Positions 1 to 9,777 of a stretch of DNA of 64,000 nt are shown piece after piece. Source of the stretch: Viridothelium virens (lineage: Eukaryota; Ascomycota; Dothideomycetes; Trypetheliales; Trypetheliaceae); contig ML991771.1 of assembly GCA_010094025.1 (NCBI GenBank), positions 372,001 to 436,000 on the forward strand, read 5' to 3'. The first letter of the stretch is position 1; every line of letters begins with the position of its first letter. A program made the translations under genes and the position numbers. The notes beneath the pieces were generated by a model, which was not told the DNA's origin, did not search any database, and worked only from the letters and a program-made list of their open reading frames with translations.

Positions 1-2209
1 CTGGACTCCGAATTTGAGCGCGTCTTCTACAAGAACGATTTTAGCTTCGGTGTCACCATCTTTAATATATACATGACTTATGGCGGTACTAACTGGGGTA
101 ACCTTGGACATCCTGGCGGTTACACCAGCTACGACTACGGTGCTGTCATCTCAGAAGATCGCACCGTCACACGTGAAAAGTACAGCGAAGCTAAGCTAGA
201 GGCCAACTTCTTGCAAGCATCACCGGCCTACCTTACAGCTATTCCCCAGAACAACAGCAACGCCAACGGATCGTACTCGAATAATCCAAACATTGCAATC
301 ACCGCACTGCTTGGCAACGAGACCAAGACAAATTTCTTCGTCGTTCGGTGAGTCTTAAAGCTTCATGTATGCTTTTTCGTTGCTAATAACAATTCCTTTA
401 GGCACGCCGCATACAACTCCTTGGACTCAACTAATTACACTTTGACGGTCCCGACAAGCCAGGGCAACATTACCGTTCCGCAGCTTCAGGGAACACTGAC
501 TCTCAATGGTCGAGACTCTAAGATTCACGTGACGGACTACGATGTCGGTGGCGTCAACTTGCTTTACTCGTCTGCTGAAATCTTCACGTGGAAAAAGGAC
601 GCTTCGAAGACAGTTCTTGTTGTCTATGGTGGCCCTAATGAGCAGCACGAACTCGCCCTCCAGAACGGCGGCAATGCTAGTGTAATCGAAGGAGACGGAG
701 TGACTACTCAGACGATCAATGGCTCGACTATCTTGAACTGGGAGGTCAGCCCTACTCGAAGGATTGTTCAGCTCGGTAGCCTCTACGTGTACATTTTGGA
801 CCGCTACTCTGCGTACAACTATTGGGTCCTTGATCTACCTTCTTCAACGACTGGCAACTTTACTTCGGGCAATGCCAGCTCTACTCAAGCTATCGTTCTG
901 CGCGCAGGTTATCTCATGCGGACTGCCGAACTGAGCGGCTCGAGCCTCTCCTTGACAGGTGACCTGAACGCTACAGCCCCTCTCGAGATCATTAGCGGAG
1001 TGCCCAAAATTGGTTCTCTTTCATTCAACGGGCAAGCTCTTACGTACCAGCAAGCTGCCAATGGCGTCGTTACGTCCAATCTCAGCTACACTGCTCCTGC
1101 CTTCTCGGTTCCCGATCTCAGCACTTTGACATGGCGGTATCTCGACTCCCTTCCTGAGATTAACTCAAGCTATGATGATAGCCTTTGGACCGTTGCGGAT
1201 CTGACCTATTCCAATAACACGGCACGAAACTTGACCACCCCAACGTCTCTCTACGCGTCAGACTATGGCTACAACACTGGTACACTCCTCTACCGCGGCC
1301 ATTTCACTGCCACCGGTGCGGAGTCTAGCATCTACCTTTCCACCCAGGGAGGTTCCGCATTTGGCATGTCTGCCTACCTCAATAGCACCTATTTGGGCTC
1401 CTATCCCGGCATCGACGCTGCGTCAAACGCAAACACGACCTTCCCTCTAAGTGTCACCGCCGGCGCTAACTACGTCATCACCGTAATCGTCGACAACATG
1501 GGTCTTAACGAAAACGGTCAGGCGGGCAGCAGCGAGATGAAAGACCCACGTGGCGTGATCGACTACAGCCTTGCTGGACGCAACCAGTCGGCAATTACGT
1601 GGAAGCTAACAGGCAACCTCCACGGAGAGGACTATGTTGATCGCACAAGAGGTCCACTTAACGAGGGTGGGATGTATGCCGAGCGTCAGGGTTACCATCT
1701 CCCGGGTGCACCGATCAACAGTAGTCAATTTGCGGACAGTGCGGGACCGACGGCTGGGATCAGTCAGGCGGGCATTGGATTCTACGGCGTGGAGTTTGAC
1801 TTGGATCTGCCCGAGGGTTACGATATCCCGCTGTACTTTAACTTCGCCAACTCGACGAATACAACGGTGGCGGATTATCGGGTACAGCTCTACGTGAATG
1901 GGTACCAGTTTGGTAAATATGGTGAGTCTAGACTTCATTTGACCGTTCTGAGGAACTCTGTAAAGGCAAAATATGCTGACGAAGGTCGTAGTTCATAACA
2001 TTGGTCCACAAGACTCGTATCCGGTCCCTGAGGGTATCCTCGATTATCATGGCACAAACTATGTCGCGGTCACGTTGTGGGCACTCCAGTCCAACGGTGC
2101 GCAGGTGCAAAGTCTACAGTTAGTAAATGGCGAGGTCGTCCAGAGCGGGTATGGACCTGTGCAGCTAAGCCCGCTGACTGGTTACGCACCAAGAGACGGT
2201 GCTTATTAG
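1..2209 (+). CDS. Beta-galactosidase, GH35 (5'-truncated by window edge)
   Basis: Secreted-type fungal GH35 enzymes release terminal beta-galactose from oligo- and polysaccharides. The reading frame is open from base 1; visible exons are 1-347, 402-1921 and 1992-2209 (694 residues). Both introns have GTGAGT donors, and intron 1 has a clear branch site GCTAATAAC at 382-390. The family motif YGGTNWGN follows the [12 protein letters not shown] block at the very start; after it come the beta-sandwich domains typical of the roughly 1000-residue fungal enzymes. About 300 N-terminal residues, including the catalytic glutamates known for the family, lie outside the window. Many N-x-S/T sites fit a secreted glycoprotein. 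The last exon ends in a TAG just before the convergent TRM2 gene, about 70 bp away. Family call is firm; substrate preference is not visible. Confidence 0.93.
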
Positions 2210-2277
2210 ACTCCTTGTAAAGTGGTGCGCGAATTGCCAGGAGTATCTTCGTTCATAATTAAGTAGTCCAGTGTAAA

Positions 2278-4071
2278 TTAATCGAGGCTGGTTCTACTTC
2301 CCATTTCAGCACTCTTTCTCAGCACTGCAACGCCTTCAACATGACTAGTCTGGGGAAAGAAGTCAAAGCCCTGTAGACTTTCGATTTCGTATGCACCCTT
2401 GCCGATTCCCTTCCCACCGTCGCTACCCTCCATGCCTCCAACCAAAATGCCAACATCTCGCGCTTGGGTATGCACATTGCAGCTCACGTATACAATACGA
2501 GTTGGTCCATACCGCAGTAGTTGACGTAGAAACTTCTCATCACATCCTTTTCTGGGTGGGTCGATGACGACGGCGGTTTCTTCCGGGGCGAATGTGACTT
2601 CTCCGAATAGGTCGGAAGCATCCGCAGCACGAAATGTAGCATGGGATGGATCGAGATTGTTGAGCTTGGCATTCTTATTGGCCGAAGCAATGCTCGTCTG
2701 CGAAATTTCTATACCGACGGAATTTTCGAAGAGAGATGATAATGTGATGGTGAAGAGTCCACTGCCTGAGTATGCATCGATGAGATTGGTAACTTTTGGG
2801 GAGGGAGGGTCAGAATCGGGCGGTAGGATGTTTGATCGGATGTATGAAGCGAAGATAGGAAGGATGGAGTTGTTGTTCTGGAAAAATGCACCAGCAGGGT
2901 TCGTGAATACAAAATCGTCTACGTATTCCGTCGTAATGGCGTTCTGATCGGTGATGCACGTCTTTTTGTGGATATATTGCCCCCGATCTTCGATGATTGC
3001 ATCTTTTCCATTGGCCGGGGAAGAGACATTGGTGGTATTGACTTTTTCGGGTGCACTTTCTGAGGATTTTAATATGCGCTCCGTACTCTCGCGAAGGCAA
3101 AGAGTCGCGCCTCGCTTATAGGTATCAAGCTGCTCCGCAACACGCTTTCTCTCTACTTGCATACCTGTGCGTACGGCGTCAGTACCTATTGGGCAGTCCT
3201 CAATGTCGAGTGTCGCTCGTGTGCCTTTCTTCATGAATCCAATAGGTGGTACCTCACTCCATTTCGGAGTTTCTCCCTTGCGGCGAAACTTTCTGGTCCC
3301 GGGAGGGGCGTCAAAATGAGGTGTCAGCTTCGTTCTATAGCCATATTGCAATGGAGATCCTATTGTATCACCAACTTGAGGAACAGAGTCGGATGAGAAG
3401 CCTGAGAAATTCCGATATGCTTTCTCGATGATCCGTTTCTTGTGAGCCAGCTGGTCTGGATACGAAAGCATCTGAAATTGGCAGCCTGAGCATTCTGCAA
3501 AGTACCGACATGTGATCAGATTGTCGTCTCTCTGAGATGAGGCTGTGACAATTCTGACGAGGTCAGTGAGGAGGAACGGTCGGTCTTTATTTTGCGGAAA
3601 GATTTTGACACGAGCTTTGTCTCCTGGAATGGCGAAAGGCACTACAAGGACCTGATTGGAGCTAGGATGTAAAGCAAGACCATCTCCTGTAGAAGACAAT
3701 TCTTCGATAGATACTTCAAGTTCTTCAGGAAGTTCATGGGGTTCGGTTGAGGCTGGCACTGTATTTCCTATCGATCCTGATTTTGTAGATGCGTCTTCCT
3801 CGCCTTGGAGCCTCAACATGGACAAAACATCTGTAAGCAGGACGTCCTCATTAGAACCATCCTTACCTGGTGCATTCAGAATCTTCTGTCTTTTGCTCTT
3901 TTTCTCGAATCGTGACTTTCCTTTATTAAATGGTCGTTTTTTGGTGCCATTGCTCTCAACTGGGTGTGCATTGGCTGCTGAAGGCGACATAATCAAAGCG
4001 CAAGACGAACTGACTCCGGGCAGGATCTGTCTTGAGCCTCGAAAAGCGCGCTGGAAAGCCCTACTAAGCAT
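2278..4071 (-). CDS. TRM2: tRNA (uracil-5-)-methyltransferase Trm2
   Basis: TrmA/RlmD-type SAM enzyme expected to make m5U54 in the tRNA T-loop. It is a single 597-residue exon. The sequence shows a basic N-terminal region, a TRAM-like segment (VLVVPFAIPGDKARVKI), a cysteine cluster CRYFAECSGC like the iron-sulfur site of RlmD relatives, the SAM loop DAYSGSGLFT, the motif DPPRKGCDE, and the catalytic cysteine in YVSCNVHTQARD. The first 27 residues (MLSRAFQRAFRGSRQI...) are rich in Arg and Ser with no acidic residue, like a mitochondrial presequence. A second in-frame ATG lies at 3990-3988, so two protein forms are possible. It is divergent from the mitochondrial S5 gene with about 150 bp between the start codons. 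Confidence 0.95.
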   Translation of the reverse strand: MLSRAFQRAFRGSRQILPGVSSSCALIMSPSAANAHPVESNGTKKRPFNKGKSRFEKKSKRQKILNAPGKDGSNEDVLLTDVLSMLRLQGEEDASTKSGSIGNTVPASTEPHELPEELEVSIEELSSTGDGLALHPSSNQVLVVPFAIPGDKARVKIFPQNKDRPFLLTDLVRIVTASSQRDDNLITCRYFAECSGCQFQMLSYPDQLAHKKRIIEKAYRNFSGFSSDSVPQVGDTIGSPLQYGYRTKLTPHFDAPPGTRKFRRKGETPKWSEVPPIGFMKKGTRATLDIEDCPIGTDAVRTGMQVERKRVAEQLDTYKRGATLCLRESTERILKSSESAPEKVNTTNVSSPANGKDAIIEDRGQYIHKKTCITDQNAITTEYVDDFVFTNPAGAFFQNNNSILPIFASYIRSNILPPDSDPPSPKVTNLIDAYSGSGLFTITLSSLFENSVGIEISQTSIASANKNAKLNNLDPSHATFRAADASDLFGEVTFAPEETAVVIDPPRKGCDEKFLRQLLRYGPTRIVYVSCNVHTQARDVGILVGGMEGSDGGKGIGKGAYEIESLQGFDFFPQTSHVEGVAVLRKSAEMGSRTSLD

Positions 4072-4219
4072 GTGGTAGCCGGAAACAATTCTAGTGGTGA
4101 TGAACTTAGGTATGCCCTTGCTTGGTTTTTTTCCCTCCGCCGCAGCGAGCTTGGACCTCCGATCCCCAAATTTTTCACCTTATCAGACACGACAGCTCTG
4201 AAGAGCATTGCTACTGTTT
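4072..4219. promoter_or_regulatory. Shared bidirectional promoter region TRM2 / MRPS5
   Basis: Only about 150 bp separate the start codons of two divergent genes, so both must be driven from this stretch and from overlapping transcript starts. It contains pyrimidine-rich runs (ttttttccctccgccgc) but no clear TATA box. Assignment as a promoter is inferred from gene layout alone. Confidence 0.5.
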
Positions 4220-5552
4220 ATGATGGGTGGTATACGACCCCCGAAAACCGTTCTGTCGGCGCTTCGATTCTCCTCCAAACCATTCGTCTGTCCCCAATGT
4301 CGTCCCTTCCACAGCACCTCCCCCAAAAGAGGGAAACGGCGTCCTGTCCATGCAAACGTCAAGGCCGTGGACATGGGCCTCATTGAAGAGCGTATGGCAC
4401 GGTTCCAGCCATATACCGAAGAAGAAAAAGCTTCCCTCTCTCAAAAATACACTCCCGAGCAAATGGAAGCCATCGAAGCTGGCGAAACTTCCATCTCAGC
4501 CCAAGACCTCGCAACGCAAGGGGCCATGCGCGACGACGAGCACAAACTCCCATACATCAGTGACCTCTCCACTATCGACCCCGTCATCGACCACCCAGTG
4601 ACCCCTCGCTCTCGCCTTGACCCCCAGAACCGGCCACGTCCCAAGTCCGAAGAAGAGATCTCCCACTCCCTCAACACCTTCCTCCAAAACATCGACGGCT
4701 CGGACCCCACCACCGGCCGCCCGCGCGACGCCGCCGTCGAGCTCCAAACCTTCCTCTCAGACCCCCACAACCTGTTCGACTCCTCCGACCCGCAAGCCCT
4801 GCTCGAGGAGCTGCCCCCGCAGGAACCGCTCCTGCCGAAACTCAGCGCAGAAGGCGACGCGAGCACGCGCAGCGGCAGAGGCAGCTCCAGCCGCAAAGAA
4901 GAAGAAGAAGAGGACCCGCACATGAAGCGGCTGATCAGGCAGACGGGCTACACCAAGCAGCAGATCCGGCGCCTCCGCCTCAAGTCGCTCGTCGCGCACC
5001 GCGTCACGAATCAGACCCGCATGGGCAAGATCCAGTCGATTTACCATTTGTCGGTTGCGGGCGATGGGAAGGGCATGCTGGGGATTGGAGAGGGGAAGGC
5101 GCATGAGGATGGGGATGCGAGGAGGCAGGCGATGATGGCGGCGATACGCAATATGAAGCCTGTGCCAAGGTATGAGGAGCGCACCATCTTTGGGGAGGTG
5201 ACGGGGAAGGTGGGGGCGGTGGAGTTGAGGTTGAGTGCGAGACCACCTGGTGAGTGATACTGTCTTCCCTCGGCGCGAGTGGTTGTGGTGATTGTACGCT
5301 GGGGCAAATTTTGTGGCTGACATGGAATTAGGGTTCGGGCTGAGGTGCCAGCATCTGATTTTCGAGATGGCGAGGGCGGCGGGGATCGGAGACCTCTCGG
5401 GGAAGGTGCTACGGTCGAGAAATAAGATGAACGTGTGCAAGGCGACATTTCAGGCGCTGATGCAGCAGAAGCTACCGGAGGACATTGCAAGAGCGCGAGG
5501 AAGGAAATTGGTAGATGTGAGGAAGGTCTACTATGGCGGCAAGACGTTTTGA
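4220..5552 (+). CDS. MRPS5: Mitochondrial small-subunit ribosomal protein uS5m
   Basis: Structural protein of the mitochondrial ribosome small subunit. Exons 4220-5249 and 5332-5552 give 416 residues; the intron has a GTGAGT donor. I chose the ATG at 4220 (ATGATG; the second at 4223 is equivalent) because upstream in-frame codons are not ATG. The N-terminus is Arg/Ser-rich like a mitochondrial targeting peptide. The S5 RNA-binding part is seen around [20 protein letters not shown], and the C-terminal S5 domain spans the intron ([17 protein letters not shown], then [15 protein letters not shown]). A long Ser/Pro/Glu-rich linker precedes it, as in other fungal orthologs. The coding strand is strongly C-rich up to about 4900 and G-rich after about 5030, which also creates long antisense frames that I regard as artefacts. 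Confidence 0.94.
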
Positions 5553-5858
5553 ATAGGTATAGATGTATCTTTGAGCACCAAGAATTTACGGCTTGTAAAT
5601 CTGGGCCAAACCTGCGGCACATCTGTATAGTGTACCATAGCCATGCCACTGATTCTCGAAGCTACGTGTCTTCGAGCCATTGTTAGATATGAAAAGTCTC
5701 ATCTTCGAAAGAGGGCTAAGTATGTAATTCCTCCAACCCTTAACGCTGCTGAATATTCCTGCCCGCATAACCTCCTTAAAAAGCTTATGTACCCAAACAA
5801 AGACCATGAATGATTCACATGCCACCATCTCAGCTAAATCTTGAGTACGCTCGCCCCT

Positions 5859-6233
5859 GTAGGAGTTCAGCGGACGAATCGCTTTCGCTAAGGGTTCCTT
5901 CCTCTGTTTCTTGACGACGCCAGATCCTTCAGCTTTCTTGGGACAATTCTTGCCAGAGATGGTTGCAGCAATCATTGCTGGGGCATCGGCTGAAGTACCA
6001 TGAGTCTTGGGGTCTTGGGCGCAGATAGCGTAAAGGGCAGCAAAAAAGGGCACAATCAGCCTTCACCGAACGTTTTCGAATAGAATTAGAGGGATCTGCG
6101 AGGAAGAGGAGAGATCGGAACAGCATTTGAATGGGACGCCGGTAGTGTACGCCTTGAGAGCATGGAAATCGGCTTCAGTGAGTTTTCCCAGAACTCGTAA
6201 CAGCCCTGGTGACAAATTGAGCTGCTTGGCCAT
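5859..6233 (-). pseudogene. Possible MAT1-1-1 alpha-box relic (tentative)
   Basis: An ATG at 6233 opens a frame reading MAKQLNLSPGLLRVLGKLTE and on to 6063. A second open frame then runs through a lysine-rich stretch (KKQRKEPLAKA) into IRPLNSY at about 5876-5859. A basic run followed by RPLN-S/A-F/Y is the start of the alpha-1 DNA-binding box of fungal mating-type proteins, and a short helical N-terminus before it is also usual. After this motif the expected rest of the box (an aromatic-rich FRSYY block and a later DPF..W block) is not seen in any frame. I found no splice pair that joins the two frames in phase. It may be a decayed alpha-box gene or a chance match. The usual MAT neighbours (APN2, SLA2, COX13) are not in the window. 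Confidence 0.3.
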
Positions 6234-6609
6234 CTTCGCTACGGCACAAGATTTCAGAAAGCTAGCCCTCCTCAGTCAAGTCGCAACTCTCTGAAGATGA
6301 CCAGGGAATTCGATGGGCCACCTTGGATAAGAATTTCAAGGGTCAGAGAGGTCCAAGCCATCCCACTCCTCAGCGTCTGGAGTGAACGATGCGTAACGCA
6401 AGCAATTGGGTTTACTGTATCTGTCATTAGAGCTGTTCTCTTCCGAAGCTTCGTAGTCGAGATGGTTTACCTGGAAAGCTACCACCTACTACAGCTAGGC
6501 ACGAATTCACTGCAACAGCTCCATTGATAGTAGTGCCTGTCGCCACCACTCCCGGATACCACGAGAATTGATGCCGGATAATTCGCATGTAGCTGAAGCT
6601 GTCAACTTG

Positions 6610-7708
6610 TGTTCGCTCGCTCCCTTCTAGTTTCCAGAGCAAGTTGCCCCAACTCCAATGGTGCTTCTAGCTTCTCGAGGTCGGCATCTATGTCCTCATC
6701 TGAATCTTCTTCGAGAGATTTTAGCATGTCCATCCAAGCTTTCGAACGACATTTTCGTTTCAGCGAGCTCACTTAGTCGCGCTGAATCCAGAAGCGAATT
6801 TGCGAGCATATTGATGAGATGAACAATAGATTGCAGGAGGAGACAAAAGTCGAAGAAAACATCTCTGGTTCCTAAAAGCCTTGTCCCAGCCTGTCTTTGA
6901 TATTCTTCAAGATTTCGTTGATGAGTTCAATGATTGCGCCTCTCGCCGCATAATCCGTCAAGAAGTCTTCTCCCTCTTCCGGGAGATTGCATCGGTCCCA
7001 ACTCCGAAGGCTGATTCAGACCACGTCCATGGCTCCTTCCTCGGGGGAATTCAGATTGCTACATGACTAGCCTCAGTACCAAGGGACTGGCAATTGGAAG
7101 CCGCACGCCATCATAGTTGGGTCAATGACATTCCCGGCATACCCCAGCTGAGTCTGCAGAGAAGTGGCGTGATTGACCTGCATAGAAGCATGAGCGGCCG
7201 AAGAGAACGATGATTGAGCTGCCGTCGTCAACATCGGGGCTGCAACTGCAGAGCTTGGTGCAGCAGTGCTTGCGTTCACGGCACAGCCGACCTGCTGGAG
7301 ATAGTCGATGACGTCCTCCCCAACGAAGTAAGCTCGGATCTTCAGGGCGGTAAATTTCCTCAAAAGAGATACCGTGGCAGTGGTGAGGAATATACAAAGA
7401 TTTGGAAGATCGAACAAAGAAATTCGCAGGTGTAGCTTGGCCATGTTCGTAGCTGGTAGTGGCAGTGATGAGCTGTGCACTATCCCATAGCATTGCATCA
7501 CGTGGCATTCACATTTTCATCTGCCAACGTCACTGCTACCTTGGGCTCTAGAGTCCTCTTCACCTTCGATTTGCTGCTGGAGGACGATGCTGTAAACACT
7601 CGCTTTCAGCAATGTAAAGACCAAACTGGTCTTGCGCTCGAGACCACGGAGGCTGTCAAGGATTTCAGAGGACGGGTGAGCCGCAATGGTGGAAAGTGAA
7701 GCAGAGAG
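6610..7708 (-). other. Mosaic of minus-strand open segments, possible degraded gene(s)
   Basis: Several stretches look protein-like but change frame: 7708-7517 (contains EILDSLRGLERKTSLVF), about 7400-7073 (ends GYAGNVIDPTMMACGFQLP), about 6940-6696 (contains RDVFFDFCLLLQSIVHLINM) and about 6760-6610 (contains LKSLEEDSDEDIDADLEKLE). None has a convincing start, and I could not link them with good splice sites. They could be exons of one gene with introns I cannot resolve, or a gene decayed by indels. I recognise no family. Confidence 0.3.
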
Positions 7709-8592
7709 CTAGTGAGGTTGTCAGCCGGCGAGGTTAGAGTGAAGGTTGAGAGCTTTAAGTGAAGTGAGAATGAGTTGAAGGGTTGTTGAGGATCGAAAGA
7801 GAAAGTGATCCTAGCTTACGTTATTCAAATTACCGACAAGCCTCGCGTATTCGTCCAGAACCTCCTGCTCTAGTGGCGATAGACTCTCAGAGGACGCATT
7901 GTCGCTATATTGGTTGTGCGAAGAGGAAAGGTTGGAGCCAGGTGCGTTTTCCATGGCGATTTGTATCAAGTCAGAGACTCAGACAGCACTCTGTGGGTTG
8001 AGCGACAGCTACAATCAGGTAAGTCTAGTGGTCAAAGAATGGCACTGAATGTGAATGCAAAGTTGTGGATTTGCAGGGCAAGCGAGATGAAGTACTCTAC
8101 GATAGAGTAGAGGTACCTTAGAGTATGCGGTCATCGAGCTGTTGACCGGGACGCGTCAAGCGGATGACCCGCGCGTCGAATCAACACCATGAATGTGACA
8201 TCGGAGGGGATGTTCAAGTGACCTTGACGAAGTACACTCTGAAGTTAATGACGATGCGAAATTTAGAGGATGGTGCAGCAGCATGAAGGACCGCGCAAAC
8301 CATGCCATCAAAGCACTTTTTACCAAGTACTGGAGGTATGCATTTTGCCTTTTGACTAGGCAGCAACGCCCAGCGCTTCTGTCCTTAGCCTTTCTTTCCT
8401 GATCTTTACGAATCGATGATGGTCCCTTAGCATAGCTTCCCGTCTCGCAATTTGTTCTAACACCGAATTCTTCCCTGTCAGAAAATTTAGACAGTCAAAC
8501 GTAAGAACCCCCTGTCCGCTTTTGTGGGCACATCAATGATACGAAGACTTAATCTCCAGATCAAAGCCAAGAGCATCAGTCGTCCGTTCAAC

Positions 8593-9623
8593 ATGAGTCG
8601 AGGCATTCCTAAGCCTGACATCCTGGATCTGATCATTCCCTCCTCCACGAACACCATTATCCTATTCGGAAATTCCATCACCGAATGGTCTTTCGAACAA
8701 AGTAATAATGGCTTTGGATACCAGCTCGAACAATACTACATGGGTAAAGCTCAAGTCTGCAATAGAGGCGTAGCAGGGTCAGTTACAGCTTTTTTTTTCT
8801 CTTTTTCTTAACTTGCTTCGGAGCGCTAGAGCGGCCATGGCGTTAATGATTGCCAGCTATTAGCTACACATCCTCTTGGCTCAAAGAGTACTTCAAAGAC
8901 CTAATGCATGAGATCCGAGAAAAGACAGCCCGCCCTCCCCTCTTTTTCACTATCATGATTGGGGCTAATGATGCTTGCACCCCCGGAATGGCTCAACATG
9001 TCCCTTTACCTGAGTTTGAGAGAAACATCAAGGGATATGTTGACGAGATCCTCACAAATCCCGCTACAGAGGGGACCAGGGTGGTTCTGATAACATGTCC
9101 ACCAATTGGACGGCCAGCTCCCTCGCAAGATGCACTCAGGATCAGAGGATTCAGACCGGACGCAATCGTGGATGAGGCTATGGTACAGGCTTTCAAGGAA
9201 AACATGGCGTTCCAGACGTATCTAAGGAAGAAGCAGTATGCGGAGAAGATCATGGGGATTGCCAAAGAGTACGAGAACGCCACCGATCGTGTTGCAGGCT
9301 TGAATTGCTGGAAGGATTTTGTGGATAAGGCTCTGGGTAAGGAGCTCAGCAAAGTAGGCACGATGACCAAGGACGGCGAATACGAAGAGAATTATTTACC
9401 AGGTTCCGGATTGCCAGCAGCGGTGGAGTTCGAGCAAGGGACATTTACTGACGGTCTGCATTTAGGTCCTCAGGTATATTTATCCCTAAACACTCCAAAG
9501 TACCTGCAAATCTCGCTAACTGTCTCGAAGGGATATGGACTACTGTCAGAGAGATTGTTCGAGCTTTTGTTCTCTAAATGGCCGGAGCTACGGAGTCAAA
9601 ATCTTGAAGGCGGGGATTCGTAG
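8593..9623 (+). CDS. IAH1: Isoamyl acetate-hydrolysing esterase-like SGNH hydrolase
   Basis: GDSL/SGNH hydrolases of the Iah1 type cleave acetate and other short esters in the cytosol. Exons 8593-8777, 8864-9473 and 9531-9623. Block I reads LFGNSITEWS (Ser nucleophile, but Asn in place of the usual Asp of GDS); block III is MIGANDACTP; block V is DGLHLGPQ with the Asp-x-x-His pair. NRGVAG joins YTSSWLKEYF across intron 1, which fixes that splice. The second intron is 57 nt, in phase and has no stop, so an unspliced form would simply gain 19 residues; GTATAT donor, GCTAAC branch site and AG acceptor favour splicing. An upstream in-frame ATG at 8536 would add 19 basic residues that could act as a targeting signal. 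Confidence 0.88.
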
Positions 9624-9777
9624 GACCGGTGGAACCATAAGTCCTGCGCACTGTAGGTCGCTGTGTGATGATTGCCGGATCGTAGACGCCTTATAAGATC
9701 TAAGTTCAGAATGGTCTTGGTATTTCTAGCTCGATGGGTAAGGCAAAAGTTTAAGTCGGGATAGAAGTAGAATTCCC

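Larger units (their letters stand above)
5553..8592. other. Gene-poor 3 kb block between MRPS5 and IAH1
   Basis: No intact gene can be supported. The block is broken into short open segments, mostly on the minus strand, in changing frames; two groups of these are listed separately (5859-6233 and 6610-7708). The part from about 7720 to 8500 shows nothing coding. AGGTACCTTAG occurs at 8111-8121 and resembles the ends of the MITE at 13.6 kb. Confidence 0.5.

Noticed and set aside
4757-5440. Minus-strand frame of 227 codons opposite MRPS5
   Set aside because: Same cause; it crosses the MRPS5 intron and encodes Arg/His-rich low-complexity sequence.
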